A stretch of 64,000 bases of DNA from JAVBTR01 sp031556065 (lineage in GTDB: Bacteria; Bacillota; Clostridia; Christensenellales; Aristaeellaceae), in NCBI GenBank assembly GCA_031556065.1, contig JAVBTR010000006.1:1-64000 (forward strand). The letters run 5' to 3'. Of this stretch, positions 8,078-16,585 are shown one piece after another. The position numbers were made by a program, and so were the translations under genes. Under the pieces are notes generated by a model. The model had not been told where the DNA came from, made no database searches, and was given only the letters and a program-made list of their open reading frames with translations. The stretch's first letter is position 1. Every line of letters begins with the position of its first letter.

Positions 8078-8964
8078 TTCTGGGCATTGATATTGGTGGC
8101 ACCAGCGTTAAAATGGGGCTGGTGGATGAAAGCGGCCGGGTCTATGGCCTTATAGAGTACAGCGTTTCCTTTGACGGTTACCGGACACCCATTTTAACAA
8201 CCGTCATGGAAAAAACCAAAAAATATCTGGCCCAAAGCCCCTGCCAGATAGAAGGCATCGGCGTATCCGCCACCGGGCAGATCGACACCCAAGCTGGTGC
8301 AGTAATTGGCACCAACGGCAAAATACCCAACTATGAGGGCAGCCAGATTAAGGCGGAAATGGAAAGCGCTTTTTCGGTGCCTGTCAAGGTGCTCAACGAT
8401 GCCAACGCTGCTGCTTTGGGCGAATGCCACGCAGGCGCTGCGGTGGGTTTTAAGCATGTGATCATGATTACCATCGGCACGGGGGTAGGCGGGGGAATTG
8501 TCACCGATGGCAAGGTTCAGGTTGGCAGCCGGGGCCTGGCCGGGGAAATAGGCCACTTTACCCTGTACCAGGATGGGGAACCCTGTGCCTGCGGAAAGCG
8601 GGGCTGTTTTGAATCCTACGGGGCTACCACAGCACTGATTAAAGCCGCAAATGAAGATGGGATCAATGGGCGGATCATTTTTGAAAGGGCCGCCCAAGGG
8701 GATAAAGAAATCCAGCGAATTTTAGACCGCTGGATAGACGATATTGCTGCCGGGATCACGGGGCTTGTGCATATTTTCAACCCCCAACTGGTGTTGATCG
8801 GCGGCGGTGTTAGCGCCCAAGAGGAATGGTTCATCAATCCTTTGCGGCAAAAGGTGCTCAGCGGTGTCATGCCCCGCTTCGGGGAAATGCTGCTCCTTAG
8901 AAGCGCCACCTTAGGCAACACCGCCGGGCTGATCGGCGCGGCCAAATTTTATACAGATAATTAG
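8074..8964 (+). CDS. nanK: ROK-family N-acetylmannosamine kinase
   Basis: 296 residues starting at ATG 8074, which overlaps the nanE stop by 4 bases; an upstream in-frame start at 7990 would lie inside nanE and is rejected. The ATP-binding motif is ILGIDIGGTSVKMG, with GTGVGGGIV further on. The ROK zinc site is GEIGHFTLYQDGEPCACGKRGCFE. Position after nanA-nanE fits ManNAc kinase (ManNAc to ManNAc-6-P), completing conversion of sialic acid to GlcNAc-6-P. nagA and nagB are not in the window. A glucokinase activity cannot be excluded from sequence alone. Confidence 0.88.
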   Translation: MILGIDIGGTSVKMGLVDESGRVYGLIEYSVSFDGYRTPILTTVMEKTKKYLAQSPCQIEGIGVSATGQIDTQAGAVIGTNGKIPNYEGSQIKAEMESAFSVPVKVLNDANAAALGECHAGAAVGFKHVIMITIGTGVGGGIVTDGKVQVGSRGLAGEIGHFTLYQDGEPCACGKRGCFESYGATTALIKAANEDGINGRIIFERAAQGDKEIQRILDRWIDDIAAGITGLVHIFNPQLVLIGGGVSAQEEWFINPLRQKVLSGVMPRFGEMLLLRSATLGNTAGLIGAAKFYTDN

Positions 8965-8986
8965 GTTTTCTTGGATGGGAGAATCT

Positions 8987-9030
8987 GATAGGGAAGGCGT
9001 TCTTTTAGAAAAAAGAACGCCTTCCCTATC
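8987..9030. terminator. Strong terminator hairpin after nanK
   Basis: Perfect 20-bp inverted repeat with a 4-base AGAA loop, A/T-rich at the loop and GC-rich below. It lies between nanK (plus) and the convergent beta-repeat protein gene and probably serves both strands. Confidence 0.82.
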
Positions 9031-9041
9031 ATAAGTATATC

Positions 9042-9929
9042 CTATTTAAATATGATTTCGATCCGGCCGTTGGTGGTGTGAACATCCAGTGTCTTTTCAC
9101 CGCTGCCATCAAGTCCCTTTAGATTGTTTTTGCCGTTGACGGTGCCGGAATCAATGGTGAAATCCGCTGCCTGGCCTTGAAGAGACCCGGTGATGGCGCC
9201 ATTGACGGAGTGCATTGAAAGCTTTGTTTTAACGGCGGTTTGCTCGGCGGTAATGGCGCCGTTGGTGGTGCGCATTTCGATACTGTCGGCCATGAGCCCG
9301 GTGGCGTCGATGCGGCCATTGGTGCTGGTAAAACTGCCAGCTTTAAGAAGCTTGATGTTATTTAAGAGCAGCTTGCCGTTGGTGCTGGAGACGGTTACAT
9401 CACCGGTAGCCATGATATCATCCAGACTGATCTTGCCGTTGGTGCACTTGGCGGTTAAGCTGCCGTCTAGATGGACGCCATTGGCAGTAAGGCTGCCGTT
9501 TGTGGAATGGAGGACGGAGCTGCCGTGGATTTCCATATCCTTTAAAAGGACGCTGCCATTGGTGGTGCTGGCGTTCAAGCCAGTCAGCATGGCGCTGGGT
9601 ACTTCTACGGTCAGGGTGTAGCTTTTTTTGTTCCAGCTAAGCCAGAACAAATACCAAGGCTGCTTGGTATCGTATGTAATGGTAAGCTTGCCATTTTGCA
9701 CAGAAATTTGGTAGTGTTCATTTTCGCTATCAAAATAAGTAACAGATACGGTATTCTTGTCAGTGGGCAAGATTTCAATGTGGTTATTGATGTCCTTGAT
9801 TTCTAAGTCCTGAATCTGCCCTGCGTCGAAGTGCTTTTCCACAAATGTTTCATCCCCATAATCGGCACGGGCGTAGGAAGTTAACCCGACGATACCCACT
9901 AGAACAGCTAATACGGCGTAAATTCTCAT
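9042..9929 (-). CDS. Secreted DUF4097-like beta-repeat protein
   Basis: 295 residues, starting at ATG 9929 with GGAGGGG upstream. It has a signal peptide (VLAVLVGIVGLTSYARA) and then no membrane anchor or lipobox. From residue 122 a T/V-N-G motif recurs, with its Asn at 124, 144, 164, 184, 204, 223, 243, 265 and 287: a near-perfect 20-residue period. This is the pattern of DUF4097/DUF2807 beta-helix proteins, which are envelope or exported proteins of unclear function. It is probably expressed alone, downstream of the DUF1593 gene. No enzymatic motif was seen. Confidence 0.75.
   Translation of the reverse strand: MRIYAVLAVLVGIVGLTSYARADYGDETFVEKHFDAGQIQDLEIKDINNHIEILPTDKNTVSVTYFDSENEHYQISVQNGKLTITYDTKQPWYLFWLSWNKKSYTLTVEVPSAMLTGLNASTTNGSVLLKDMEIHGSSVLHSTNGSLTANGVHLDGSLTAKCTNGKISLDDIMATGDVTVSSTNGKLLLNNIKLLKAGSFTSTNGRIDATGLMADSIEMRTTNGAITAEQTAVKTKLSMHSVNGAITGSLQGQAADFTIDSGTVNGKNNLKGLDGSGEKTLDVHTTNGRIEIIFK
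9066..9563 (-). repeat. Coding repeat: nine T/V-N-G turns with a 20-codon period
   Basis: In DNA the motif appears as recurring GCCGTTGGTG/GCCATTGGTG (plus strand) about every 60 bases. The first seven turns are spaced 20, 20, 20, 20, 19 and 20 residues, and the last two 22. Unlike recent tandem duplications, the residues between motifs differ, pointing to an old, structurally constrained repeat. Confidence 0.8.
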
Positions 9930-10043
9930 AATTTATCCCCTCCTCGAAAGCATCATAGCAGAGGTGGAGCGGAAAGAAAAGGGGTTTTGAAGCATTCTAA
10001 TTCGATTTTAATTGGATTCTAAAAAAACTTACGGAAAAGGCGC

Positions 10044-11309
10044 TTAAGAAATTAAAAGGATATACCTTTGATACCTTGTCACATAGGGAGCGTCTATAAG
10101 GCTAACAGATAATAAAATATGAATGGAGCCGGGGTTTTCCGTGGCCGGAACCGTGACGGTGACTTGGGCGGTGCTGCTGTTCATCATCTGCAAGGGGCCT
10201 TTGTAGCCGCTTGGCTCTTTGTAATGCTCCCAGTGAAAACCAAGCTTTCCAGCATTGGGATCGTAGGAGCGGCTGGCGTCGATCTGAAGGGTTTGCCCTG
10301 GCGCTAAAGTGATTTGAGAAGGCGTATCCGACACCACCACAGGTGGATGGCTTGATTCGTTATACTCTCTTTGGCACCAATCCATCCGTGCTTGAAAATC
10401 GGCTTGATAGGCGGGCCGCCAGCGGGCCACCCCCGCCATAACGTTTGCTTCGTCTTGCAGGGTATCTTCAGCATCGGTGTAATGTTTGCCGCTTCCTTCA
10501 AACCGGCCGCCCCAGCCGCCAAAGGACGGGTTTTCCGGATCGTTTAGGCCATTGGGAATCAAATAGAGAAAGGAAGGGGTATCGCCCTCCTTAATCCCCG
10601 ATACTTTGCCAAAGGGATCACCACCATTGTAGACGGGGTACAGTGCTCCCAATGGCCCGTGACCTTGGCATACATGGGTTCTGACCCACTGGGCATCCGT
10701 AAGGCCGACCTCCCCTCCTCGATACATCCCCCGAAATGTTTTTTGCGATGTAATATAAAATAGGTCCGGGTGGTTCGCTTTAAGCCAGGGGCCTGTGCCA
10801 TCGTATTGGTCGCCAATGGCGTGAACCCTTATTTTGGCCTTGAATTTTAACGCTTCTTCGTGGCTGCGGGTATGGCACACCTTCCAAATAGCCTGTGCTA
10901 AATCCAGCGGACCACCCCATAATAAAATCCATAAAGGCCGGTCATCCTGCTTATCAACGGCGTGAATGATCCATTGAGAAGCCTTTGTATCTTTCTCTTC
11001 ACCTAATTGATCCATGCCAGTTTTTTCGCTGCCAGGTTGAACAAGAGAAAGAAGATGGGCGGGACTGGGGTATGCCGGATCGTGTTTTAACAGATTTTGG
11101 TGCACCTTGGCATAGGCTCCGATAACCGTTTCAATATATTCGGGCTTGATGCCATGTTCTCCATAGGCAGTGGCAATAAGCCCCTCAATGTCAAATTCGT
11201 TTGCGTATAAAAGAAAACGGACAAGAGATTGGGTGTCGTCCGGTTCTAAATGATCCGCCTGAAGACTGCTGATATCCGTAAGAATCATGACACGGTGTTT
11301 GGTTTTCAT
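10044..11309 (-). CDS. DUF1593 nucleoside-hydrolase-like protein
   Basis: 421 residues from ATG 11309 with AAAGGAG upstream; the frame is open further upstream but has no better start. The N-terminal part has RVMILTDISSLQADHLEPDDTQSLVRFLLYANEFDIEGLIATAYG, typical of DUF1593 (described as cellulose-binding or nucleoside-hydrolase-like), with the acidic DxxxxxxxEPDD cluster that resembles the metal site of nucleoside hydrolases (the motif is spread over positions 11261-11170 or so). The C-terminal ~95 residues look like a beta-sandwich (ITLAPGQTLQIDASRSYDP). No signal peptide is visible. It sits next to two glycan-use loci, so a role on plant or glycoside material is plausible but unproven. Confidence 0.78.
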   Translation of the reverse strand: MKTKHRVMILTDISSLQADHLEPDDTQSLVRFLLYANEFDIEGLIATAYGEHGIKPEYIETVIGAYAKVHQNLLKHDPAYPSPAHLLSLVQPGSEKTGMDQLGEEKDTKASQWIIHAVDKQDDRPLWILLWGGPLDLAQAIWKVCHTRSHEEALKFKAKIRVHAIGDQYDGTGPWLKANHPDLFYITSQKTFRGMYRGGEVGLTDAQWVRTHVCQGHGPLGALYPVYNGGDPFGKVSGIKEGDTPSFLYLIPNGLNDPENPSFGGWGGRFEGSGKHYTDAEDTLQDEANVMAGVARWRPAYQADFQARMDWCQREYNESSHPPVVVSDTPSQITLAPGQTLQIDASRSYDPNAGKLGFHWEHYKEPSGYKGPLQMMNSSTAQVTVTVPATENPGSIHILLSVSLIDAPYVTRYQRYILLIS

Positions 11310-11338
11310 GCTTGTGGCTCCTTTGTAATGGTAAAAGA

Positions 11339-11367
11339 AGCATAGCATTTGCTTGGTTTTTTTGCAA
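11339..11367 (-). promoter_or_regulatory. Predicted promoter of the DUF1593 gene
   Basis: Minus-strand TTGCAA (11367-11362), 17-base spacer, TATGCT (11344-11339), about 30 bases upstream of the start codon at 11309. Confidence 0.45.
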
Positions 11368-11442
11368 TCCGTTGGGGCTTTGCAGAAATTTTCGCAGGTT
11401 ATGACAGACCTGTTTTTTTGATATTGCAAAAATTTTAAACTA

Positions 11443-11471
11443 TTTACATCTGCTGTTTGACGTGGAATAAT
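11443..11471 (+). promoter_or_regulatory. Predicted promoter of the plant-polysaccharide ABC operon
   Basis: TTTACA (11443-11448), 17-base spacer, AATAAT (11466-11471), about 40 bases before the GTG start at 11510. Divergent from the promoter at 11339-11367. Confidence 0.45.
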
Positions 11472-11509
11472 GAGCCCATTAACAAAACAGACAAAGAGGG
11501 GGAACCAAC

Positions 11510-12448
11510 GTGCAGATTAAGGCACCCGCGCTTCGCAAGTACCGCCGGTCCCTAGGCCAGCGCATATTGGATAATTGGGGCTTATATTTATTGATCCTGC
11601 CGGCGCTAATCTACTTGATTTTCTTCTGCTATCTGCCTATGTACGGGGTGCAGATCGCTTTTCGGGATTATAAGGCGGTACGGGGCATTACGGGCAGCAC
11701 CTGGGTGGGACTTAAGCATTTTCAAACGTTTTTCAATGCTTATTACTGCGGGCGGCTGATCTCCAACACCTTGGTATTGAACCTGCTTTCGTTGGTATTT
11801 AGCTTTCCACTTCCTATTATGCTGGCGTTGATGCTCAATTCCTTAAAAAGTGCCCGGTTCAAAAAATTCACCCAAACGGTGGTTTACGTACCTCATTTTA
11901 TTTCCACCGTGGTGTTGGCAGGGCTGTTGTATATTCTGCTTTCACCTACATCGGGGCTGGTGAACAAGTTTATTGAAACCATGGGCGGAAATGCCATTTA
12001 CTTTATGAATGAAGCCAGCTGGTTTCGGCCTATCTACATTATATCCGGGGTGTGGCAAAGCGCGGGTTGGAACTCCATTCTGTATATCGCGGCCCTGGCG
12101 GGGGTGGATCAGGAGCTATACGAGGCGGCTTCTATCGATGGGGCGACGAAGCTGCAAAAAGTGCGCTACATTGATTTCCCGCATATTATTCCGACTGCTA
12201 CCATGATGCTGATCCTCAACTGCGGCTCCCTGCTTTCAAGTGCCACGCAAAAGACGCTGTTATTGCAAACCGGAGGCAACATCGGGATTTCGGACATCAT
12301 TGGCACCTATGTGTATACCATGGGCCTTGGCAAAGGCCAATTTTCCTACACTGCTGCCATTGGCCTGTTTGTGAATGTAATCAATTTCATATTGGTGGTT
12401 GGAGCCAATAAAATATCCGGCAAAATGCAGGGCGAAACACTGTTTTAA
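11510..12448 (+). CDS. Oligosaccharide ABC transporter permease (LplB/YteP-like)
   Basis: 312 residues with a GTG start preceded by AGAGGGGG. The sequence LLILPALIYLIFFCYLPMYGVQIAFRDY and the six hydrophobic segments are typical of the LplB/YteP branch, which imports complex plant oligosaccharides such as rhamnogalacturonan or xylan fragments. The EAA motif reads EAASIDGATKLQKVRYIDFP. It is first in an operon with a second permease and a large binding protein, upstream of plant-glycan hydrolases. No ATPase gene is present. Confidence 0.9.
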   Translation: MQIKAPALRKYRRSLGQRILDNWGLYLLILPALIYLIFFCYLPMYGVQIAFRDYKAVRGITGSTWVGLKHFQTFFNAYYCGRLISNTLVLNLLSLVFSFPLPIMLALMLNSLKSARFKKFTQTVVYVPHFISTVVLAGLLYILLSPTSGLVNKFIETMGGNAIYFMNEASWFRPIYIISGVWQSAGWNSILYIAALAGVDQELYEAASIDGATKLQKVRYIDFPHIIPTATMMLILNCGSLLSSATQKTLLLQTGGNIGISDIIGTYVYTMGLGKGQFSYTAAIGLFVNVINFILVVGANKISGKMQGETLF

Positions 12449-12466
12449 GAAAGGGGGGCAGGAACC

Positions 12467-13396
12467 ATGGCGCAAATCTCCATTACAAAGCCTTCTAACA
12501 AAATGAAGGATGTTTGGCAGGACAGGGTGTACGATATTATCAATTTGATTCTAGTGGTGTTGGTTTTACTGATCGTATTGTATCCACTGTATTTGGTTTT
12601 GATCTGCTCCATTTCCGATGCGGGAATGGTTACGCGGGGGGAAGTGGTGTTGTTTCCTAAAGGAATCACCTTTTCCGGCTATGAAGCGATTTTAAAAAAT
12701 TCAGACATTTACCGCTCTTACTTAAATTCCATTATATATACCTTTTCGGGCACCGTCATCAGCCTTGGAGTGACCATGGGTGCGGCATTCACCTTGTCCA
12801 GAAGCTTTCCAGGGAAAAAGCTATTTGCGCTGATTTTTTCCTTTACCATGTTCTTTTCCGGCGGGGATATCCCAAGCTTTCTGGTTATGAAGGATTTGCA
12901 CCTTTATAATACGCCTTGGATTTGTATTCTGATGGGCTGCGTTTCCGTTTGGAACATCATGCTAGCTAGAACTTATATTACCTCCACCATTCCCGAAGCC
13001 TTGTATGAAGCTGCTAACCTGGACGGCGCAACCCAGCTCCAATATTTTTTCAGAATCGTTATTCCTTTGAGCGGCACCATTATTGCCGTGCTGTCCGTTT
13101 ATTATGGTATTGCCAAGTGGAACGATTACTGGACGGGGCTGATTTACATTCGGGATACCCATCTGCTGCCTCTGCAAACGGTATTAAAGCGCATTCTGGC
13201 CACGCTGGAAACAGGCAAGGATATGCTGGAAGCCCTGGGGGCAGACCCAACCGCCGATACGGCCATGCTTTTGCAGCGGGCCCAGGTGGCAAAATACTGC
13301 GTGATCGTGGTTTCCACGGTTCCGGCCATCGTTTTATATCTTTGTATGCAAAAGTTTTTCGTGAAGGGCGTTATGATCGGTTCTATCAAAGGGTAA
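12467..13396 (+). CDS. Oligosaccharide ABC transporter permease (YtcP/LplC-like)
   Basis: 309 residues, start ATG 12467 with AAGGGGGGCAGGAACC upstream. Membrane segment 1 is LILVVLVLLIVLYPLYLVLI; the MFFSGGDIPSFLVMKDL loop is a hallmark of the YtcP branch. EAA motif EAANLDGATQLQYFFRIVIP. The C-terminus KFFVKGVMIGSIKG is conserved in this family. It pairs with the preceding permease; the binding protein follows 45 bases after the stop. Confidence 0.92.
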   Translation: MAQISITKPSNKMKDVWQDRVYDIINLILVVLVLLIVLYPLYLVLICSISDAGMVTRGEVVLFPKGITFSGYEAILKNSDIYRSYLNSIIYTFSGTVISLGVTMGAAFTLSRSFPGKKLFALIFSFTMFFSGGDIPSFLVMKDLHLYNTPWICILMGCVSVWNIMLARTYITSTIPEALYEAANLDGATQLQYFFRIVIPLSGTIIAVLSVYYGIAKWNDYWTGLIYIRDTHLLPLQTVLKRILATLETGKDMLEALGADPTADTAMLLQRAQVAKYCVIVVSTVPAIVLYLCMQKFFVKGVMIGSIKG

Positions 13397-13441
13397 TCAA
13401 TGAGGCGAAGACCTCATGATATATTAAAGGAGGCACACACA

Positions 13442-14986
13442 ATGAAAAAGATCCTTTCTCTGGTTATGGCACTGGCTCTGCTGCTGGGCTGCACCTCTGC
13501 CCTGGCCGCAGACAAAAACCTGGACGTGTTCATCTGGTATCGGGACACAGACGACTTGAACTTTGGCGACATGCGCTATTACGCCGGAGAAGATGGCATT
13601 GAAACCCAAACTGGCATTCACGCCAATTTTACCAAGGTTCCCGGTTCTGAATGGCAGACGAAACTGAACCTGCTGTTCGCCTCCGGCGAATATCCCGACA
13701 TCATCATGCGGGGCAACAACGCTGAGTTTGTTGAAACCTACGGCGTGGATCAGGAGATTCTGATTCCCTTGGATGATTATATTGAACAGTACATGCCCAA
13801 TTATGCCGCTCGCTTGGCTGCCGATCCGGACCTGGCTGATGCCACCCGTTCCTCTGATGGGAAGATCTACTACATTGGCTGGCTGATCCCCCAGAACATT
13901 AACGTGGAGAGCCACTTGTTTGTAAACAAAGTATGGCTCCAGAATCTGGGCCTTACCACCCCCACCACGGTTGAAGAATTCGAAGCCATGCTTCGGGCTT
14001 TTAAGGAGCAGGACGCCAACGGCAATGGGGACGCTAACGACGAAATTCCCTTCACCGGCTCCTTTAAGGCTGGGGTAGATGGCATGACTCATCTGCTTTC
14101 CTTCTGGGGTGTGCCTTATAACGAGAAGTTCATCAACATTACCAATGAAGGCAAGGTAACCTCTCCCTTGCTGGCCGATGGCCTGCGGGATGGCCTTGAA
14201 GCCCTGCACAGCTGGTATGCTGAAGGCTTGATCGACGTGGAAGCCGTTGCCCAGGATACCAACGCTTTTGAAGCCAAGGTGAACGCTGGTAACAGCGGTT
14301 CCTTCTGGCGCTGGCGCATGAAGGCCATGGGTACCGGGGATGAAATCGTGGAACAGTATGAATGCATCGTGCCTATGGCGGCAGAAGGCTATAACGCTGT
14401 GGTGCCTAAGTATCTTGAAATTCCTTCCTTTGGTGCGGCTTTAACCGTTAACTGCAAGAATGTGGAAGCAGCTTTGACCTGGCTGGATGCTCAGATCGAT
14501 TTTGAAACCATGCTTACAGGCTATAACGGTTATGTGGATAAACCCGAAGAAGGCGCCTGGGAATATGACGCAGACGGCAAGGTGAACATCATTGCCAGCC
14601 CCAATGGCACCAATATGACGGTGCCTGGCCAGAGCGGTATGTTCTACATGTCTGGTAAGCAATACTTCGATCTGGTGAACATGCCTGTGCACCGGGTTGA
14701 AAAAAGCGATTACTGCGCCCTGTATACCGAAGCTGGCGTGGTTGAAGAAAATGCCTGGCACTTGCTCACCAAGGTGGCAAAGCTCAACGTATTGGAAACC
14801 GAAGAAGTAACCCTGCTCCATGCGGAACTTCAAAAGTTTGCCGATGAAACCTTTGTGAAGTTTATTACCAAGGGAATTACCGACGCCGATTGGGACAACT
14901 ACGTAAAGACCCTTGACAATCTGCGCATCAACGATTATATCGCTGTTTACCAGGGCGCTTATGATCGGATGAATGCTGCCCAGTGA
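13442..14986 (+). CDS. Oligosaccharide-binding lipoprotein (LplA/YtcQ-like)
   Basis: 514 residues from ATG 13442 with AAAGGAGG upstream; this size is normal for the LplA/YtcQ group and larger than ordinary family 1 binding proteins. The signal peptide ends in LLLGC (Cys17), a plausible lipobox, though SALA|AD could also be cut by signal peptidase I. The mature part begins DVFIWYRDTDD and contains GEYPDIIMRGNNAEF and DANGNGDANDEIPF, typical of the group. It captures oligosaccharides for the two upstream permeases. Adjacent GH43, GH42, GH28 and GH115-like genes suggest hemicellulose or pectin side-chain fragments. Confidence 0.9.
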   Translation: MKKILSLVMALALLLGCTSALAADKNLDVFIWYRDTDDLNFGDMRYYAGEDGIETQTGIHANFTKVPGSEWQTKLNLLFASGEYPDIIMRGNNAEFVETYGVDQEILIPLDDYIEQYMPNYAARLAADPDLADATRSSDGKIYYIGWLIPQNINVESHLFVNKVWLQNLGLTTPTTVEEFEAMLRAFKEQDANGNGDANDEIPFTGSFKAGVDGMTHLLSFWGVPYNEKFINITNEGKVTSPLLADGLRDGLEALHSWYAEGLIDVEAVAQDTNAFEAKVNAGNSGSFWRWRMKAMGTGDEIVEQYECIVPMAAEGYNAVVPKYLEIPSFGAALTVNCKNVEAALTWLDAQIDFETMLTGYNGYVDKPEEGAWEYDADGKVNIIASPNGTNMTVPGQSGMFYMSGKQYFDLVNMPVHRVEKSDYCALYTEAGVVEENAWHLLTKVAKLNVLETEEVTLLHAELQKFADETFVKFITKGITDADWDNYVKTLDNLRINDYIAVYQGAYDRMNAAQ

Positions 14987-15015
14987 TTGCAGTATATTAG
15001 AAAGATTGCTATAAT
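14987..15015 (+). promoter_or_regulatory. Possible internal promoter before the GH43 gene
   Basis: TTGCAG (14987-14992), 17-base spacer and a consensus TATAAT (15010-15015), directly after the binding protein stop. The -35 box is weak. It could give the hydrolase genes their own start. Confidence 0.35.
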
Positions 15016-15034
15016 ATAGCCATCGCAATCCGCG

Positions 15035-15063
15035 GGGCTGTCGCATTAAGCCTGCGGCAGCCC
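15035..15063 (+). terminator. Stem-loop between binding protein and GH43 genes
   Basis: GGGCTGTCGCA, 7-base loop, TGCGGCAGCCC (11-bp stem with one G-U pair), followed by TCGATTC rather than a T-run. It may be a partial terminator or RNA-stabilising hairpin. Confidence 0.5.
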
Positions 15064-15092
15064 TCGATTCAATTAACGGGAATGTGAACAAG

Positions 15093-16565
15093 ATGAAATA
15101 CGTCAACCCCATTATCCGTGGTTTTAACCCTGATCCCAGTGTGGTAAGGGTGGAAGAAGATTATTACCTTGTTACAAGCTCCTTTGAATATTTCCCGGGC
15201 ATTCCCATTTACCATAGCCGGGATTTGCTTAATTGGGAGCAGATTGGAAACTGTATTGGCCTTGAAAACCCTTTGCCTCTTAAGGATGCCAAGGATTCCG
15301 GAGGTATCTGGGCGCCTACCATCCGTTATAACCAGGGCACTTTCTATGTGACCGCCACTCTGGATGGTTTTGGCAATTTCATTATTTTCTCCAAATGGCC
15401 AGACAAAGGCTGGTCCAAGCCGGTAAAGGTTACCATGGGCGGTATTGATCCATCTTTGTTCTTTGAAGACGGCAAGGCTTATTACTGCACCAACCATCGG
15501 GTGAACCAAGATAGGGAAGAAATATCCATGGCTGTTGTGAACCCTGAAACAGGTGAACTTTTAAGCGAGATCAGGCCGCTTTGGGAAGGCACCGGAGGCG
15601 GGTATATGGAAGCGCCCCATGTTTACCGCGTTGGCCGATGGTACTATCTTTTAACAGCTGAAGGGGGTACTAATTTTAACCACATGGTGACCATTGCCAG
15701 AAGCGAAGCTATATGGGGCCCTTATGAAAGCGGCCCCCATAACCCGATCTTGTCTAACCGCCACGACACCTCAAAGCAGGTTCAATGTACTGGCCATGGT
15801 GATCTGGTGGCCGATCAGCATGAAAATTGGTGGATGGTGCATCTGGGCACCCGGCTTTCCCGCCGTACTATGACTAACCTTGGCCGGGAAACCTTTTTAT
15901 CCCCTGTTAAATGGAGGGATGGCTGGCCAGTGGCAGGGGTGCATGGACAAGCTGTTATTGAGGGGGAAGGCCCCTTATGGGAAACGCAAAAAGAGAAGCC
16001 TGTCTTTCGCCCGGATTTCTCCAAGCCGGATTGGGAGCCGCAATGGCTGTTTTTAAGGGAGCCCCGTTGGCAGCACTATGAACGAGGGCAAGGAAAGCTG
16101 CGGCTTTATCCCGCAAAGGATTTTACATTTGCCGCCCTTCGGCCCAGGGATTTTGAATGCACCATCCAGGCAGCCTTCAAGTTCGAACCCCAGTCCATTG
16201 GCGATGAAGCAGGGCTGATGGTCTACCTGGCAGCGGATTTTCATTACCGGTTCATGAAGACGCGGCAGGTGGACGGAGATTATGTGGTGCTGGAAAAAAC
16301 CGCGGAGGATTTCTCTCAAACTGCGTTTATGCAAAAGATCGGGCTGGGAAAAGTGACCTTTAAACTAATGGCGGATAAAGAATATTATCATTTCTATTTC
16401 GCTTTGGGAAATGAACCCCTAGAGGAAAAGGCCAAAGCCTCCACGCGGTTTCTATCTTGCGAAGTGGCAGGGCGCTGCTTTACCGGCACGGTAATGGGGG
16501 TCTACGGGAAAAGCCTGGGGGAAACTTCTGCTTTTATGGAGATTGATGACTTTTTAATGGACTGA
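15093..16565 (+). CDS. Glycoside hydrolase family 43, probable beta-xylosidase
   Basis: 490 residues from ATG 15093 (a GTG at 15084 is an alternative; neither has a strong ribosome site). The five-bladed GH43 propeller spans about residues 5-300 with the catalytic triad Asp14 (NPDPSVV), Asp119 (GGIDPSLFF) and Glu173 (YMEAPHVY). A C-terminal beta-sandwich of about 190 residues, as in XynB-type xylosidases, follows (FEPQSIGDEAGLMVYLAADFHY). No signal peptide, so it acts in the cytoplasm on imported xylo- or arabino-oligosaccharides. First hydrolase after the importer genes. Confidence 0.9.
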   Translation: MKYVNPIIRGFNPDPSVVRVEEDYYLVTSSFEYFPGIPIYHSRDLLNWEQIGNCIGLENPLPLKDAKDSGGIWAPTIRYNQGTFYVTATLDGFGNFIIFSKWPDKGWSKPVKVTMGGIDPSLFFEDGKAYYCTNHRVNQDREEISMAVVNPETGELLSEIRPLWEGTGGGYMEAPHVYRVGRWYYLLTAEGGTNFNHMVTIARSEAIWGPYESGPHNPILSNRHDTSKQVQCTGHGDLVADQHENWWMVHLGTRLSRRTMTNLGRETFLSPVKWRDGWPVAGVHGQAVIEGEGPLWETQKEKPVFRPDFSKPDWEPQWLFLREPRWQHYERGQGKLRLYPAKDFTFAALRPRDFECTIQAAFKFEPQSIGDEAGLMVYLAADFHYRFMKTRQVDGDYVVLEKTAEDFSQTAFMQKIGLGKVTFKLMADKEYYHFYFALGNEPLEEKAKASTRFLSCEVAGRCFTGTVMGVYGKSLGETSAFMEIDDFLMD

Positions 16566-16585
16566 GAAAGAGGTGGCTTCCCTTA

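Noticed and set aside
9190..9621. Plus-strand open frame of 143 codons over the beta-repeat gene
   Set aside because: It is a mirror of the periodic TNG codons on the other strand, without a ribosome site or family resemblance.
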